Numbered from the stretch's first letter, positions 26,257-37,619 are shown. The stretch: 64,000 nucleotides of DNA from Panorpa germanica (GCA_963678705.1 OY783207.1:5642001-5706000), one strand, 5' to 3'. Made by a program: numbers and translations. Notes: generated from the sequence alone by a model not told the origin.

Positions 26257-26672
26257 TACAAACATTTTTTTGTATCGTAGTAATGTCGAACATATCTAAT
26301 TTAGATTTGAGTAAGATTTTTCGAAGAACGTTCTAAACCACAGGAAGAAAATATACTTGGTTATGTCTAGGAAAAGAAATTTCGTATTTTAAGTTTAATT
26401 TCATAAATTTGGTGTGGCCTATTTACACGATTTGAAGTATGTACAGCGTATTGCAGGCTGAAATAGTTTGTGTGGTGAAGATGTTAGTTATTACTACATC
26501 TCTATTGATGATAGATAGACGGAGAGATAGATGGGTTGGTTCTGAAACGTTTGTCTCCGTTTCCGATGTCTCCGTCACTATATATCGTCCAAATCGATTC
26601 AGATTCTAGGTCGTGTCTGAGAATATCGTATTCGATTTTTTTACGATTCGGATCCAAATTGTTTGTAGCGAT
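26257..26672 (+). repeat. Dispersed repeat R1, longest copy
   Basis: The left part (26257-26400) matches 53918-54050 closely, sharing GTATCGTAGTAATGTCGAA, then GAGTAAGATTTTTCGAAG and ACGTTCTAAACCA in order. After a copy-specific central segment, the right part (26575-26672) matches 54134-54230 and, inverted, 3500-3560 and 31034-31119. A 110-codon minus-strand frame (26502-26834) covers its right half and includes NLDPNRKKIEYDILRHDLES, similar to the peptide readable from the 3.5 kb copy. The repeat ends about 380 bases before the CELF exon, so it sits within the putative upstream intron. The family is unidentified. Confidence 0.7.
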
Positions 26673-27051
26673 GTGATTAACCAATTTCGAGATTGTGAAC
26701 ATTGTATCTGTATTGAAATTGATTTGATGGAAAATTGACAACAAAAGGGAAACAACTTGCAGTTTATTGCTGATATAGTGATACCTGTACGTACCCCACC
26801 CCTCTAAGAGCAGCACTGTGCCCTTATTAGACAATAAGCTTTAGAGGACAATAAGCTTTAAACTTCAAAGAATATTCTCTCCTTTTTCTTTCATCTCACA
26901 AACCTTTTGATCACATTGTACAAATCGATCTTTGACATAATTTTTTCTATCTGTTCCATCACTACTACAAGATATTTTTGTAATCACTTTCTATGAATTT
27001 TTTTTTTCATTTGAAGCTGTTTTACTTAAAAGTTCTTCTCTTTTTTTTCAG
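26673..27051 (+). promoter_or_regulatory. Putative intron 3' end and splice acceptor
   Basis: The stretch ends in a T-rich tract (CTTCTCTTTTTTTTCAG) whose AG is at 27050-27051, directly before the CELF exon. This is a strong insect-type acceptor. Its presence implies at least one further exon, coding or 5' UTR, to the left. I could not place that exon with confidence. Confidence 0.8.
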
Positions 27052-27061
27052 TGGCGTCAAT

Positions 27062-27251
27062 ATGAACAATAACGTAGGTATCGGTGAATGTGGAACAGTG
27101 GGAGAACAACCGGATCCAGACTTTATCAAAATGTTTGTCGGGCAAGTACCAAGATCTATGGATGAAGCAGAATTAAGACAAATGTTTGAAGAGTTTGGCC
27201 GAGTACATCAAATCAATGTACTTAGAGACAAAGTCACTGGAACGAGTAAAG
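27062..27251 (+). CDS. CELF/Bruno-family RNA-binding protein, exon with N-terminal half of RRM1
   Basis: The exon spans 27052-27251, and the codons from ATG 27062 give 63 residues plus one base. Residues 1-16 are a short Asn/Gly-rich leader, followed by PDPD and then RRM1. The RNP2 motif MFVGQV is at residues 24-29, then PRSMDEAELRQMFEEFGRV (first helix) and HQINVLRDKVTG (second strand). MFVGQV-P-R and the INVLRD strand are characteristic of CELF/Bruno RRM1. These proteins bind U/G-rich RNA to control splicing and translation. The exon stops at SK plus one base of a Gly codon, exactly before the expected RNP1 (KGCCFVTF-type), so half the domain is missing here and must come from another exon. 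The frame is also open upstream to the splice site (Gly-Val-Asn before the Met), so this may be an internal exon; the ATG has an A at -3 and could equally be the start. The family's paralogues (bruno 1, 2, 3) cannot be separated from this fragment. Confidence 0.9.
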
Positions 27252-27257
27252 GTAAGT
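27252..27257 (+). promoter_or_regulatory. Splice donor of the CELF exon
   Basis: AAAG/GTAAGT matches the donor consensus. It follows the first base of a Gly codon (phase 1). The in-frame continuation past this point loses similarity to RRM1 and stops at 27343, which confirms the boundary. Confidence 0.9.
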
Positions 27258-30200
27258 CTTTAAAGTTTTGTTTCTTACCTTTACATTTAAAAAAAAGGAA
27301 TCTATTAATGATGGTATTGATCAAAATCTTAGTACGATGTTAGTGTATTGTCAAACGAATATTAAATCATAAAAGTATTCAAAGTATGTATTCTATGATG
27401 GGCTTGTATTTAAGGTTTCTTTAACATAAAAAATAACCTTTTATGTGAAAATGTAATTCTAAATAGAACGTTAAGTAACCCATTTTATTGCTGTTAACAT
27501 CATAAAACCTTTTTCGGATAAATAAAATAAAAAAATGTACTTCTATATTATTAAAATTATAAGACGTTTTGATGGATTAGTCGAGTCATACAATTAATCA
27601 TCTTTCGGTTTTTTTGAAATCATAAAATGAACCATTTTTAAAAAATTTAAATATTTATATATATAGTTTAATGTATGTTAGCACGTTAGTTAATTAGATT
27701 GTAGGATAACATATAAATGGTGGCACTATTGAAAAATCCATATGATTTTTAGATAGTACCAACCTTCAAACGATCTGCATCAAAATTTCATAACATTCCA
27801 ACCTTTAATTAACGTGTTGCAATCGTTTTAGTGACGCCCCTTTTTTAATTTTGGAAACAATGGAAACGTATGAATTTCGTGTGTTGATGAAGCATTGCTT
27901 TTTGAAAAATGAATCTGAACCCTTTTGCATAAATATAGATAATCATAGAATAATAAAAATAGGACCTTACTACAAATTATATTTAACTTTAAGAATCTAC
28001 TTCTAAGTAAACTCAAGCACTATTTAGACTATAACATTACCCTTTGTAGCCTGCCACGTGTCAGAACGCTGTTAAATAGATGAAAATGTACATTACAATT
28101 GAAAATAACAGAAAATTCTATAGAATTTAGTCAATTAGTTTTTTTCTTCAACTATAAAACTGTAGCAACATCTAATTGGAAATAATTAAAGCAAGATTCT
28201 AATATGCAATTAGTAATGGTTAATCCAAAGTCTTAGTTCTCGAATCACCCAATATATTTTAGTTGTATTAACTTCATTTAGTTTAGTAATTAAGTTTGAA
28301 AACTTTCTTAACAAGCAAAGTAAGAAAAAGATTTTAGCGGTGTAAACGATTTCAAATTGAGTTATAAGAAAATTGTTGTTTTATGGTTTTTCTTGAGTTG
28401 ATTTTTTTTGTTTTGTGTTACATCAAGTTCTTAGACGATTGTATTATAAATTGTATCGCTGTGTCTTTATGAGGTGAAGGGGAGGAAGAGGGAATTTCCT
28501 TTCTGCTTATTTTAAGTAGGTTTTTAATTTCTGAAGACTTAATTAGCTAAAGTAAAAGTTACAACGTTATTTCTAATTAATGACATCAAAGAGGTTTAAT
28601 ATTTATATTTTAATTATTTTTTTGATCAAAATTTCCAATTACATTTTAGCAACAGGTAAAATATCAATACCCCGTAAAAAACAGCGGGACCATTTAATTA
28701 AGTTCTTTGTTATTTGCACAACAAAATACAAAAACGATAAATAAAATGTTAAGAAAACAAGTCATCGCCGAATGTTGACTTTTCAAAAACACATTTCGTT
28801 TTCCATTTCGTAACGCAATATGAATAACTCAAAAATATTAAATAAAAGTTTTAATGTTAAAATTTCTCCCAAGCAATTTAAACATCAGAATGATTTAGTG
28901 TACAAGGTGAGGAATGGGTGGGGGAGTGTAGAGCGAGGGGTGACACATTCACATTTAAAATAGGACTTTTTACAGTTGTAGAAAGCGACTCTATTTCCTA
29001 ATTTTGCTAATTTTGTTAGCACATTAATGTTCCGTAAGAATCAAAATCTGCAAAAAGTTTTTTCCGTGACAAATCAGCAAAACCACCCATCCGAGCATCT
29101 GAGCATCTGAGCATCCGAGCATCTAGGCATCCAGCTGCCTCGTTAGTCATCTCTTGACATTCCAAAACCGAATATTCGTTTCGTTGTTGTAGTACTACCA
29201 CTACCACCACCACGACCAATGTAGAACTCCATTTTCAACCTTCTGCACAATTCAGCAGTTAATCTTTTGTATTTGCCATTTGGAGATTTCTCGTTCCCTT
29301 TACGTCACAACCCCTTTGCTCACTGCTCTCTGCTAAACCCTCACTGCTGTTGCTCGAGTTGCTTGGAATACCTCGTACAAAATGATCTCATAAGCAGATT
29401 GCCTACTTGGCACTTTTGCCCACTTTACAGCCCTTGAAATACATGCAAAATCTCTTATCAAAGTTCCCTTTCTACTGATTTTCCATGTTGAGTATACACA
29501 AATTGAATCACGGGCTTTTCACCCACTCCCCAGCACCCAGTTGCGTCTCCTTTTCTCATTCCACTGTATCAGAGTTTTACTTTGTATAGGTGTGTATTGC
29601 TCTGGGAGGAGAAGGGAGGACCTCCTAATGCCACCTATCCCACACTCAATTGAACATGTTGTACTCCATATTGGGAAATGTACGATTTTGTTTGTACGTT
29701 AAATGGCTTCGTTGTTTTGCACAAATAATGTGATTGTTTCCTTCAATTGTGCGGCCGTATAACTGCAATCTCTTCTGTGGTTTATTAGTATAAATAAGCA
29801 TGAGTAGATATATTCAATATTCGTATACGTTTACGTTACTAGGTTTAAAGTACTCTTAACAGTTGACTATAAGAGATAGACTAAGAACAAAAAATTAAAA
29901 ATATTTCATTTACATATAAGAACAGTTATAGAAGTACGTAGTATTTGTTTAGGTACATTTATTTTTGCAAAAATGGCGCTATTTCACAAATAATATTTTT
30001 ATTTTACAATGTCTTAAGAATTCTATATACATATTTATTTTTTTAAATAAATTTTCAGTCTGCCATGAATTCTACTTTTGGTAAAATTATTTTTAATTCT
30101 TAAAATAATTTTTATGTAGCTTGTTTTATGTTATAAAAAGTCACCACCGCAAATATTTATTCCTGAATATAACATAAAATGTAAAATATGCAGCCTCTGA

Positions 30201-31033
30201 ATTCCGCGTCTAAATATTTTTGTTTCATGCGGAAAATATTCTCATACTCTCTGTAATGTTATTTTCATTAAAACCTTATTTTTAACATGGCTTATTTTTA
30301 TTTAAATGTGGTATTTTTGGCGTGTTGATATATACATTAAATAGCGAGATTAAAACTAGATGACCCAGGTCTGAGTGCACATACTTGTTTGTTTCTTCAA
30401 TTCTAAAAGAATTCTATTAAAATTAAATCAAACTTTAAATTTAGGTATCGTAATTTACATTTTGACTACACAATTAGTTCTATGGATTAACAAATTGAAT
30501 TAGGCTGTTAACTGAATTTATCTATTTTTTTTTAATATTTTGAATTGCTTCCTAGACTGAATTTATATTAAACTGCATTGTATATGGATAAAGTACATAA
30601 AAAATGATTGAGTAGTTAACGTCATTTCCTTCCTAACCTTCTTCCCCACTACCATATGCCTACCTTTGCAATTACTGTTAAACAACAGAAGTGCAAAAGA
30701 GATGCAGAAAGAAACGCCACAGTTCTGACAATTGTTGTGGCATAAAGTTTTCACATAAAAAATGATATATTCTATTGAATAGTTAACATTTCAGGGGACA
30801 GAACATTCGAAGTTTCATAGCTCTGAAATTTAAAATTAAATATAGACATGTATTTATTTCTGAAAATAAAAGTACACTATTGATGTTACGTCACTGAATA
30901 AAACATTTACGTAATACTTATGTAAACAGATACATTCTAAAATAAAATGTAACGTGTATTACAAATTGCATTTCACGTTTCATAAACTTATTTTACATCC
31001 AGTTCAAAAACGTTCTGTACACACTTTACATAT
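27258..31033 (+). other. Putative intron of the CELF gene
   Basis: No second RRM exon was found. The stretch includes G-rich blocks at 28905-28942 and 29603-29620, an 8-bp tandem repeat at 29093-29132, and C/T-rich sequence at about 29280-29580. Treating it as intron is inference from the donor at 27252. Confidence 0.6.
29093..29132. repeat. 8-bp tandem repeat, five units
   Basis: Units read GAGCATCT, GAGCATCT, GAGCATCC, GAGCATCT and AGGCATCC. A possible sixth degenerate unit (ACCCATCC) precedes them. It is a minisatellite-like array with no other feature attached. Confidence 0.85.
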
Positions 31034-31119
31034 CTACAAACAATTTTGATACGAAATCGTGTACGAATCGTATTAGAATCTTATTAGAATCGTATAAGAA
31101 TCGTATTAGATTCGTATAA
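31034..31119 (-). repeat. Dispersed repeat R1, copy with 11-bp tandem expansion
   Basis: The left part (CTACAAACAATTTTGATACG) aligns with CTACAATCAATTTGGATCCG in the R1 copy at 3500. From 31065 to 31119 it becomes five consecutive 11-base units: GAATCGTATTA, GAATCTTATTA, GAATCGTATAA, GAATCGTATTA and GATTCGTATAA. The unit corresponds to the ATTCGAATACGAT-like part of R1, which suggests that the array arose by local duplication inside an R1 copy. Confidence 0.65.
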
Positions 31120-31849
31120 TTTTTGGAAAAATGGTATTTTTTCTGCTTATTTCATAATGTGTGTTCTCACGTGCAACTTCCGTTCAATATCCAGTTCTTA
31201 TAACAAATGCTCCACTACTATTTTAATATTTTCCAATACGCAAAAGCACGATCCATCGTAGTGTAGTAGCCGGAATATATTGATTTGAATGTAAAATCGT
31301 ATTTTATATAGTGTTTGTACAAAGAACATTACCATCAGCTTCACCATCAGTTACGACTGGCAGGCAGGGAGGCGGGTAGGGCTTCTATGCCGCGGTAGCG
31401 ACCTTACCACGTTGCAAAAGCAGATTGACGCTGTTTTGATTTCTCTCCTAAATTCAAACAGTTTAACGTTAACCTAACCTAGGAGTATATCACAAGAACA
31501 GCCAGCAAGCAAATAATCTATTGGCAGATTTTGAACTCGATGGGATTTATCTATACTAGGATGTTTTCAATATTGATGAAAAACCTTCCTTATAAAATAT
31601 TTTGTGGAATTTTCTATTTTATGGCTTTTTATTTATAAATATTGCGATACTGATTCTGTTTTCGTTGTTACACTGCCAATAATTGTAAATATAAAATAAT
31701 ATAAATATATAAATAAGTATATATACAAGATTTCAAATAAACTCAAGCAGGACAAAAATGCAAATCATTTTTTTGTGTACCACAAGTTTAAAGACAGAAA
31801 CTTTGTTATTTTAAAATATGTTAAAATTAATAAATTAAAAAAAACTCGA

Positions 31850-32175
31850 CTGCGTTACCTCGCCATTTATGTAAAGAAAGAGTGTGCAAAATTTCAAAAG
31901 AATCGGTCCAGTAGATTTTGAGCTAGAGAGGGCACCGGCTCTGAAAAAACTATGTGTGAGAAACCGCATTTTAAAGTTTCAAAGTAACACGAAATTAGAC
32001 CAGAGAGGAGAAGACTTAAAACTCTATATCTCCGACAGTTTTACTCCAATCGATTTCAAATTTTTACACAATATGTACACAATGTTGTACAAATGTTTCG
32101 CCCTTATACATTGGAAATACCTTAAAATAACTTTTACAGTTAATAAAGAGACACATTTCAAATTTAATTAAGTAG
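31850..32175 (+). repeat. Probable transposon-derived repeat fragment
   Basis: It contains GCAAAATTTCAAAAGAATCG and then GTCCAGTAGATTTTGAGCTA. This phrase, in many variants, is very frequent in insect transposon remnants. A related phrase with TTTGAAATGAATCGGTC occurs at 39610-39640. The 95-codon frame across it (31884-32171) is probably a by-product of the repeat. The element class cannot be named from this fragment. Confidence 0.45.
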
Positions 32176-32289
32176 GAGCTTCACATTAAAACGATTTAGG
32201 ACAATTTTAAAGTATCAAAATTTGACTGAATTTTGGTTTTTATAACATTGTTTTATTATTAAAAAGTTCAAATAACTTCTAGTAATTTT

Positions 32290-32392
32290 TTTTTGCGGGA
32301 CATTTTTAAATTTTCATGCAAGACACATCACTGTAATGCGGGACAATCCAACTTGTTCCGGGACGTCTAGCATCCATGGTTGTAACTTTTTA
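32290..32392 (+). repeat. Repeat fragment with GCGGGACA / CCGGGACGTC words
   Basis: Two GCGGGACA words (about 32295 and 32338) and CCGGGACGTCTAGCA (about 32358) occur within 90 bases. From general familiarity, such phrases are common in interspersed repeats of insect genomes. No ends or target duplication are visible. Confidence 0.35.
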
Positions 32393-33180
32393 GATATTTC
32401 AAAAAGGTTTTGAATGCTGCAGCGTTTCTCGGACCTGCAATGTATTTTTTAAAAGACTTTCTGAATTTCTGAAGCCGTGTTGCTTATATAACATAAAGGT
32501 ATAAAAGACATAGAAGGGAAGAGAAGCAGGAGGGAAGACATATGAGGCACCCTGCGCCCCCCACGTCGTTACGATTCTGATTTCACAAATTTAATAACAG
32601 ACTTAATAGTGTTTGTATTTCATTCTAATTGTACAACGTTTCAACAATCTTCAATACTCGATTTCTGTAAACATTCATTAAAAATTTCAATAAGGAAATA
32701 ATAAATATACCCAAATGGAGATGTAGTTCAATAAAAAAAAAACAACAAAATATGTGTATGGCAGTGTCTGTGCATTGCACAAAGAGAGTACAGAGTTCTG
32801 GCGGAATCAATAACAACTTGCCTACTGGGAGAATGGAATGGTGTTAGTGCAACTGTAAAATGAAAACTGAAAACTGGCTGCATGTCTCCTCTTGTTTGTG
32901 TTTGTTTGTGTACAAGTATGTGTGTGTGTGTCTGGCATCAAGATATTTGTGAACACAGCGAAATGAAATCCAACAAATGAAAGTTATTTTTTGTTGTTGC
33001 ATAACCCGTAGACAATCATGGAATGAAAAAATAGGAAGATTAGTGCTGCCCAGTTTTAAAATGAAACAATTTAAACAAGAACTATGAAATAACGCATTGT
33101 AATTGCATGGTAAAAGTTAGGTAAACAAAGGTTGTAAGTATAACCATTAATTTATGTAATAAATGATGTTGTATTATGTA

Positions 33181-33716
33181 TGGTACAGACTGGTGCGACA
33201 TAAACATGCGACCTCTAACATTTATATATTTTCATTCATAAGTTGACATTATTTAGACATGAGTGTACTTTTAACGTACAGACTGGTGCGACATAAACAT
33301 GCGACACTAATAAAACCCTTACTTAAGCTATTTTTAAAAATTCTAGGTATTTTTATGAAATATAAATGTTTCAATACGAAGTTAGAACATCAAAGAAACT
33401 ACGGTTTTGAATGTGTTCTCGAACAAAAAGGTCGAATGTGTGTTGATGTTTTTTTTTTAGTTGTGTTCAGTAAATAAATAAAAATAATTGAAAATGTTGT
33501 TTAAATGGACAAATGAAATAGACCTGAACAACATAGTTAGCAGAGACCTGAGTTTTATTAAATTTTTTTTGTAAATATTTTATTTTTCTGAAGCAGGTTG
33601 AAGGAATTCGTTCGAAATATGAGATTTTCCGACGCATTAAGTTGCATGTCGCACTAGTGTGGACGTGTTGTACGACTTCTTACAACAAATGTTTGATGTC
33701 GCATGTATGTGTACCA
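33181..33716. mobile_element. Non-autonomous element with duplicated terminal repeats
   Basis: The left end TGGTACA and right end TGTACCA are inverted, each flanked by TA (33179-33180 and 33717-33718). The left side carries a 30-base direct duplication (33183-33212 and 33276-33305, identical, rich in GGTGCGACATAAACATGCGA). The right side carries two related words in inverse orientation (about 33641-33658 and 33694-33716). So both ends have an outer and an inner copy of a TGCGACAT-type motif. Subterminal motif arrays of this kind are typical binding sites of a transposase. The TA flanks would fit Tc1/mariner-type insertion but are only two bases. The 72-codon frame inside shows no transposase signature. 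Confidence 0.5.
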
Positions 33717-35955
33717 TACTTAACATTAAAAGATATGAGTTATTGTTAAATATGGATAAATGTTATCCATTTAAATATTAATTGAGTCGTCGTTAAAGTT
33801 TGTTTATATCAACAACGACCCGTCGATGGCGCAGTTCATACATTTTTACAGGATTTTTAATGAAAAGCTTGTTACAGGTAGTTGATGTTTTATTGCCTTG
33901 TTTACTATCCATTAACGGCATAGAGCGCATAAAATAATATTATCATCATTATTACCCCATTTAAAAAAAAACATCTAACTAAATATAAAATCTCGCGTCC
34001 TTTCAAGAGAAAGGAAAACAATTTTGTGGGTATAAATCAACTAGAAATGACAATGAATATTTTATAACTTTTGCTATTGAATGTACTTTATATTATATGT
34101 TGCAATTCTCTGCAAAAACTGATACAGAATCCCGGGGTACATGGTCCATGGTTTTCAAATGTGATTTATAACGATTATTATTAACTGCGCTGTGATATAC
34201 GTATCTACTTTCATTTATGCAACGTCATAGTTTTGTTCTTTGTTTTCAATTAAGTGATAAATAATATTTTACTAATTGTTCTGTTTAAAAAATTTTATTT
34301 GGTTTTTTGTTGTTGGTATTAACATTATGACAGTTATTTTAAAGAACATAGTTTATTAATTAACATAGAAAATTAAGTGAGTTACTGGATTTAATGATGA
34401 TAAATGTTGTAGCAGATGCAAGTGACTGTGCTAGATTATATTTTATGCGCTTGTGTGAATTAAAATTTTAAAAATGCTAAAAGGTATTGATTTTTTGTCA
34501 TAACACAAGTAGAAAATGTAGCGCAATGTAATACTTAGCTTGTAGCACGCTAGCAAGTGTAAAACTGCACTGCATGCATCCCATCAAGGTTTATATTATG
34601 ACAGTTGTGAAAAAAGAAAAATAATATCGATAATTTATTTCTTATGTGACGTCATTGGCGGAGTTATATGAAAATACAAACTTTGTCAGCAGTGTTAACT
34701 TTTAAATATTAATAGAATAGAAACATCAATATACTATCAGAAATTAAAATAATTAGTTCACAATCCCATTACTAATATAAGAAGTAGTAATTGAACCTTG
34801 AAATTAGCTTATGGCAAGCTAGCAAGTAATAATTTTCATTGCAAAACAATTTCCTACATTGGAAAAAGATTTTGAGTGCGTTCTAGGACTCTACAGTTGA
34901 GTAAACTAATCAATGAGACTTCAGGGAGGGGTAAAATATACGCTATACTCACCTAGAACCCTATTCCTGACTCTAGCTTAGTAGTAAAGTGACGTCACAC
35001 CATGTTTCTTATCACATAGTATGTCAAAATAAAATTGATATGAATTATATGGACTTCGCCTTATTTAATGCATTGGTTTGGATATTAATCTTCTGAATAA
35101 GAATGTAAACAATGTGAAGAAGAATAGAAAATTTGAAGCTATAAGAAAAAATAAAAGAAAAGAAATTTGTTTTCTTGTAATATTACTTGATACAAAAGGT
35201 GTAAACATACAAACAAAAGCCAACATGCCTGAAAAAGCTAAAGTCAAAATAAATTTAAAAAAAAATGCAAATATACTTTAAATATCTTCCAATAATATTG
35301 CGTTATTGAACCGCCTAACATAAGATAAACCGACAATTCACACTTGAGATTTAAAAGCGAGCGGACGGTAATCGTAGGCAAGGGATTCGTTGAGATACAT
35401 GTAAGAAAGAATGCAAAAACATCAATGTCAGTGTACGTACAGTTCCAGCCGGTAATTTGAAGCAAACATATCAACAACAGCAAGCTGCTAAAACACAAAA
35501 CTAAAATATGGCATAACAAATTCTACGTTAAAAAACATACATCACGTATTTTACTTATTTATTACTGAGAATGTAACATAAAGATAGGTCATTACACTAT
35601 TAAAGATTATTTATTATACTGCTAACTTAAACTATAAAAATAAAATCGATATAAAAGTAAATTAAAATAAATTACATATAAAAACTATAGGGAACTTCAA
35701 GTAGAAAAACATTCAGCGAAAAGTAATTGATAATTAATGTTTTAACAGTGTATAAAAGTTTTTAATATGCGGATCATAAAATATTGCAAGTAACATCTAC
35801 GATATAAATATCACACTATAAACAACTTTAAATAAATTTGTAATTTGAATATTTGAAACTGGAAAGAAACGATTCTATTATAATAATTATTCTATTCTTT
35901 CATAGACGTCTCTAATAGTAAATTGGTAGCGGTTCTGTTTCCAAAATAAAAACAC
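33717..35955. other. Non-coding AT-rich DNA
   Basis: No gene is recognised. Open frames at 35065-35519 on both strands have low-complexity composition (Lys/Asn or Leu/Phe rich). Confidence 0.55.
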
Positions 35956-35965
35956 AGATGGCGCT
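35956..35965 (+). promoter_or_regulatory. CTCF-like motif AGATGGCGCT
   Basis: The ten bases match the core of the insect CTCF consensus (AGRKGGCGC type) exactly, in the extended context CACAGATGGCGCTGCTGC. It lies about 60-70 bases before two initiator-like TCAGT words. A single motif in 64 kb can occur by chance, and the same core is also carried by some repeats. Confidence 0.35.
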
Positions 35966-36023
35966 GCTGCATCTGTCATATAATTTAGTCTGTCAATTAC
36001 TTAAGTTGTGAGTATATCATGTG

Positions 36024-36228
36024 TCAGTGCTCAGTATTTAGTATTTCTTATTTTAGTTATAGTGTTTTGTATTACAATTTTACGAACATAAACAAAAATG
36101 TCTTTGAATTTATATTACTTTAAAAGGATTTTTAAAAATACAGTGTTTTATTATCAATGTCAAAGTGTTTGTGTTTGTGCTCGGTGAAACAAAACCTTCT
36201 TCCAAACATCAGCAGCAGCTGGTTAAAT
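36024..36228 (+). other. Candidate promoter and first exon
   Basis: Two arthropod-type initiators, TCAGT, lie at 36024-36028 and 36031-36035, with no TATA box at the usual distance. Downstream, ATG at 36157 opens a frame of 24 codons (starting MSKCLCLCSVKQNLL and ending in a Ser-rich stretch) that runs without a stop to AAAT/GTAAGT, a good donor at 36229-36234. An earlier ATG at 36098 gives a 29-codon upstream frame. This combination would fit a first exon of a + strand transcript, either an internal promoter of the CELF gene (lacking the first half of RRM1) or another gene. The peptide is not recognised. Confidence 0.3.
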
Positions 36229-36234
36229 GTAAGT

Positions 36235-37619
36235 CCTTTTTTAAATAATATTTTTGTTTATGTTCTGAACGAATAATATTACATAACATTTGTATTTGCA
36301 TTTACTCTGTAAGTGTAATTAATTTTAAATTCAACAAGTGTCTTTGAAACCTAACCTCAAAATGTTCATTAAGATAATGTGAATATTAGCTACATTGTAA
36401 TAGTTTATTCTAAGAAAATCTTGCTTATTTAATTAAATCGAATAGAAATATGATGTTATGTAATAACTACATATATCGCCGGTGGTCTGATACAAAATAG
36501 ACCTTTTTACAGGAGAATAAATAATCGAATAATTTTGACATCTACATTTCTGGAAAGTGGTGTTGAATTTTGTTGGATTGTTTGCTAAATAAACAACAGT
36601 TCGCAGACTCTCACATTATGTGAGCAGTAGTGTAATGGTCTTAATTAAATAAAAATATTAATATCAAGGATAATATTGTTGTCATATCATCGACGAGATA
36701 TGTAGCCAGATGTTGATGCTGGATTCATTTTCATGTTGTCAAATTTTTCAATTTAATTCTATTTATAGAACATATTAGTGTTTTACGTTGCTTCAGAGTA
36801 GTCATTAGTTGTTTACAAAGGATTCAACATTGGCTCACAAGTTGTGTAAAACAAATCGGGTCGATTTGCGGTTTCCGTTCTTCATTTTTATGTTACTGTT
36901 TGCTTTTGTTATATTTTTATCTTATACTAGCAGGTGCTGTCAGCTGCAGTGTATTTTATTTATTATTGTGAGTGGGATTGGTCTCAACGTTGCCTGTAGA
37001 ATTATAGCACAATATTTTTTGTATTATTTCAAATAATTACGAGGTTTTCTAATTGGATATAATCTCCAATTATTTTCTAATGTCACATTAATCACATTAA
37101 TTGCATTTCAACAATAATTTAATGGTACTTTATTTTGTTATAAATTTTTACAATGTACAACTTTTTTAAAGGTGAAGTTTTTATGATTTTAAAAAGTGTT
37201 GATCATGTGCGCTGAGGAAAACTTTGAAACGTGTATCTTTTTCTATTTCATAGCTTTATTATCATCGGTAGATAGACAACGAAATGGGGAAGCTATAGTC
37301 TGCCAGCTTATATCAGACATTTAAACTATAAAACGTAACGTTTACAGTTTCTGTACTCTATATTTCTGTTACCTGTTACTTTTGTTTAAAATGTAATAAA
37401 TAAATAATCGTCTGTAGCATAAACTTTATAGTTTCTTTTCAATATATAAAGTAGAACGATCTTCTAAAAGAAAACAATAACATTTTAATGGATACGGATT
37501 AAGATAAAACAACGTAAAAATGTTTGCTTAAATAATTTAAAGTTAAGAGCATTTATGGTTTGTTTCCAGTAGTCTTTTAGAAAATGAATTGTGAAAAAGA
37601 TCGTTTTTTTTAAAAAGGC
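36235..37619. other. Non-coding DNA
   Basis: No gene is recognised. The 75-codon frame at 36809-37036 is hydrophobic and rich in Phe/Ile/Leu, but has no supporting context. Confidence 0.5.

Larger units (their letters stand above)
31120..33180. other. Non-coding DNA with repeat-derived patches
   Basis: No gene is supported. A moderately G+C-rich patch lies at about 31360-31480. Repeat-like patches at 31850-32175 and 32290-32392 are listed separately. A purine-rich block followed by a C-rich string lies at about 32505-32570. Confidence 0.5.

Noticed and set aside
26502..26834. 110-codon minus-strand open frame as an independent gene
   Set aside because: It overlaps the R1 repeat and is not supported by splice sites or a known domain. 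It is kept only as a possible repeat-encoded remnant.
26993..27061. Earlier ATG at 26993 in frame with the CELF exon
   Set aside because: It lies in the T-rich intron end before the acceptor AG at 27050-27051, and its codons are Phe/Leu-rich readings of the polypyrimidine tract.
31884..32171. 95-codon + frame as a protein
   Set aside because: Its start is within a phrase common in insect transposon remnants, and its end is Lys/Phe/Thr-rich AT reading.
33134..33143. GTAAGTATAA as a splice donor
   Set aside because: No exon-like sequence or open frame precedes it, and isolated GTAAGT words are frequent by chance in 64 kb.
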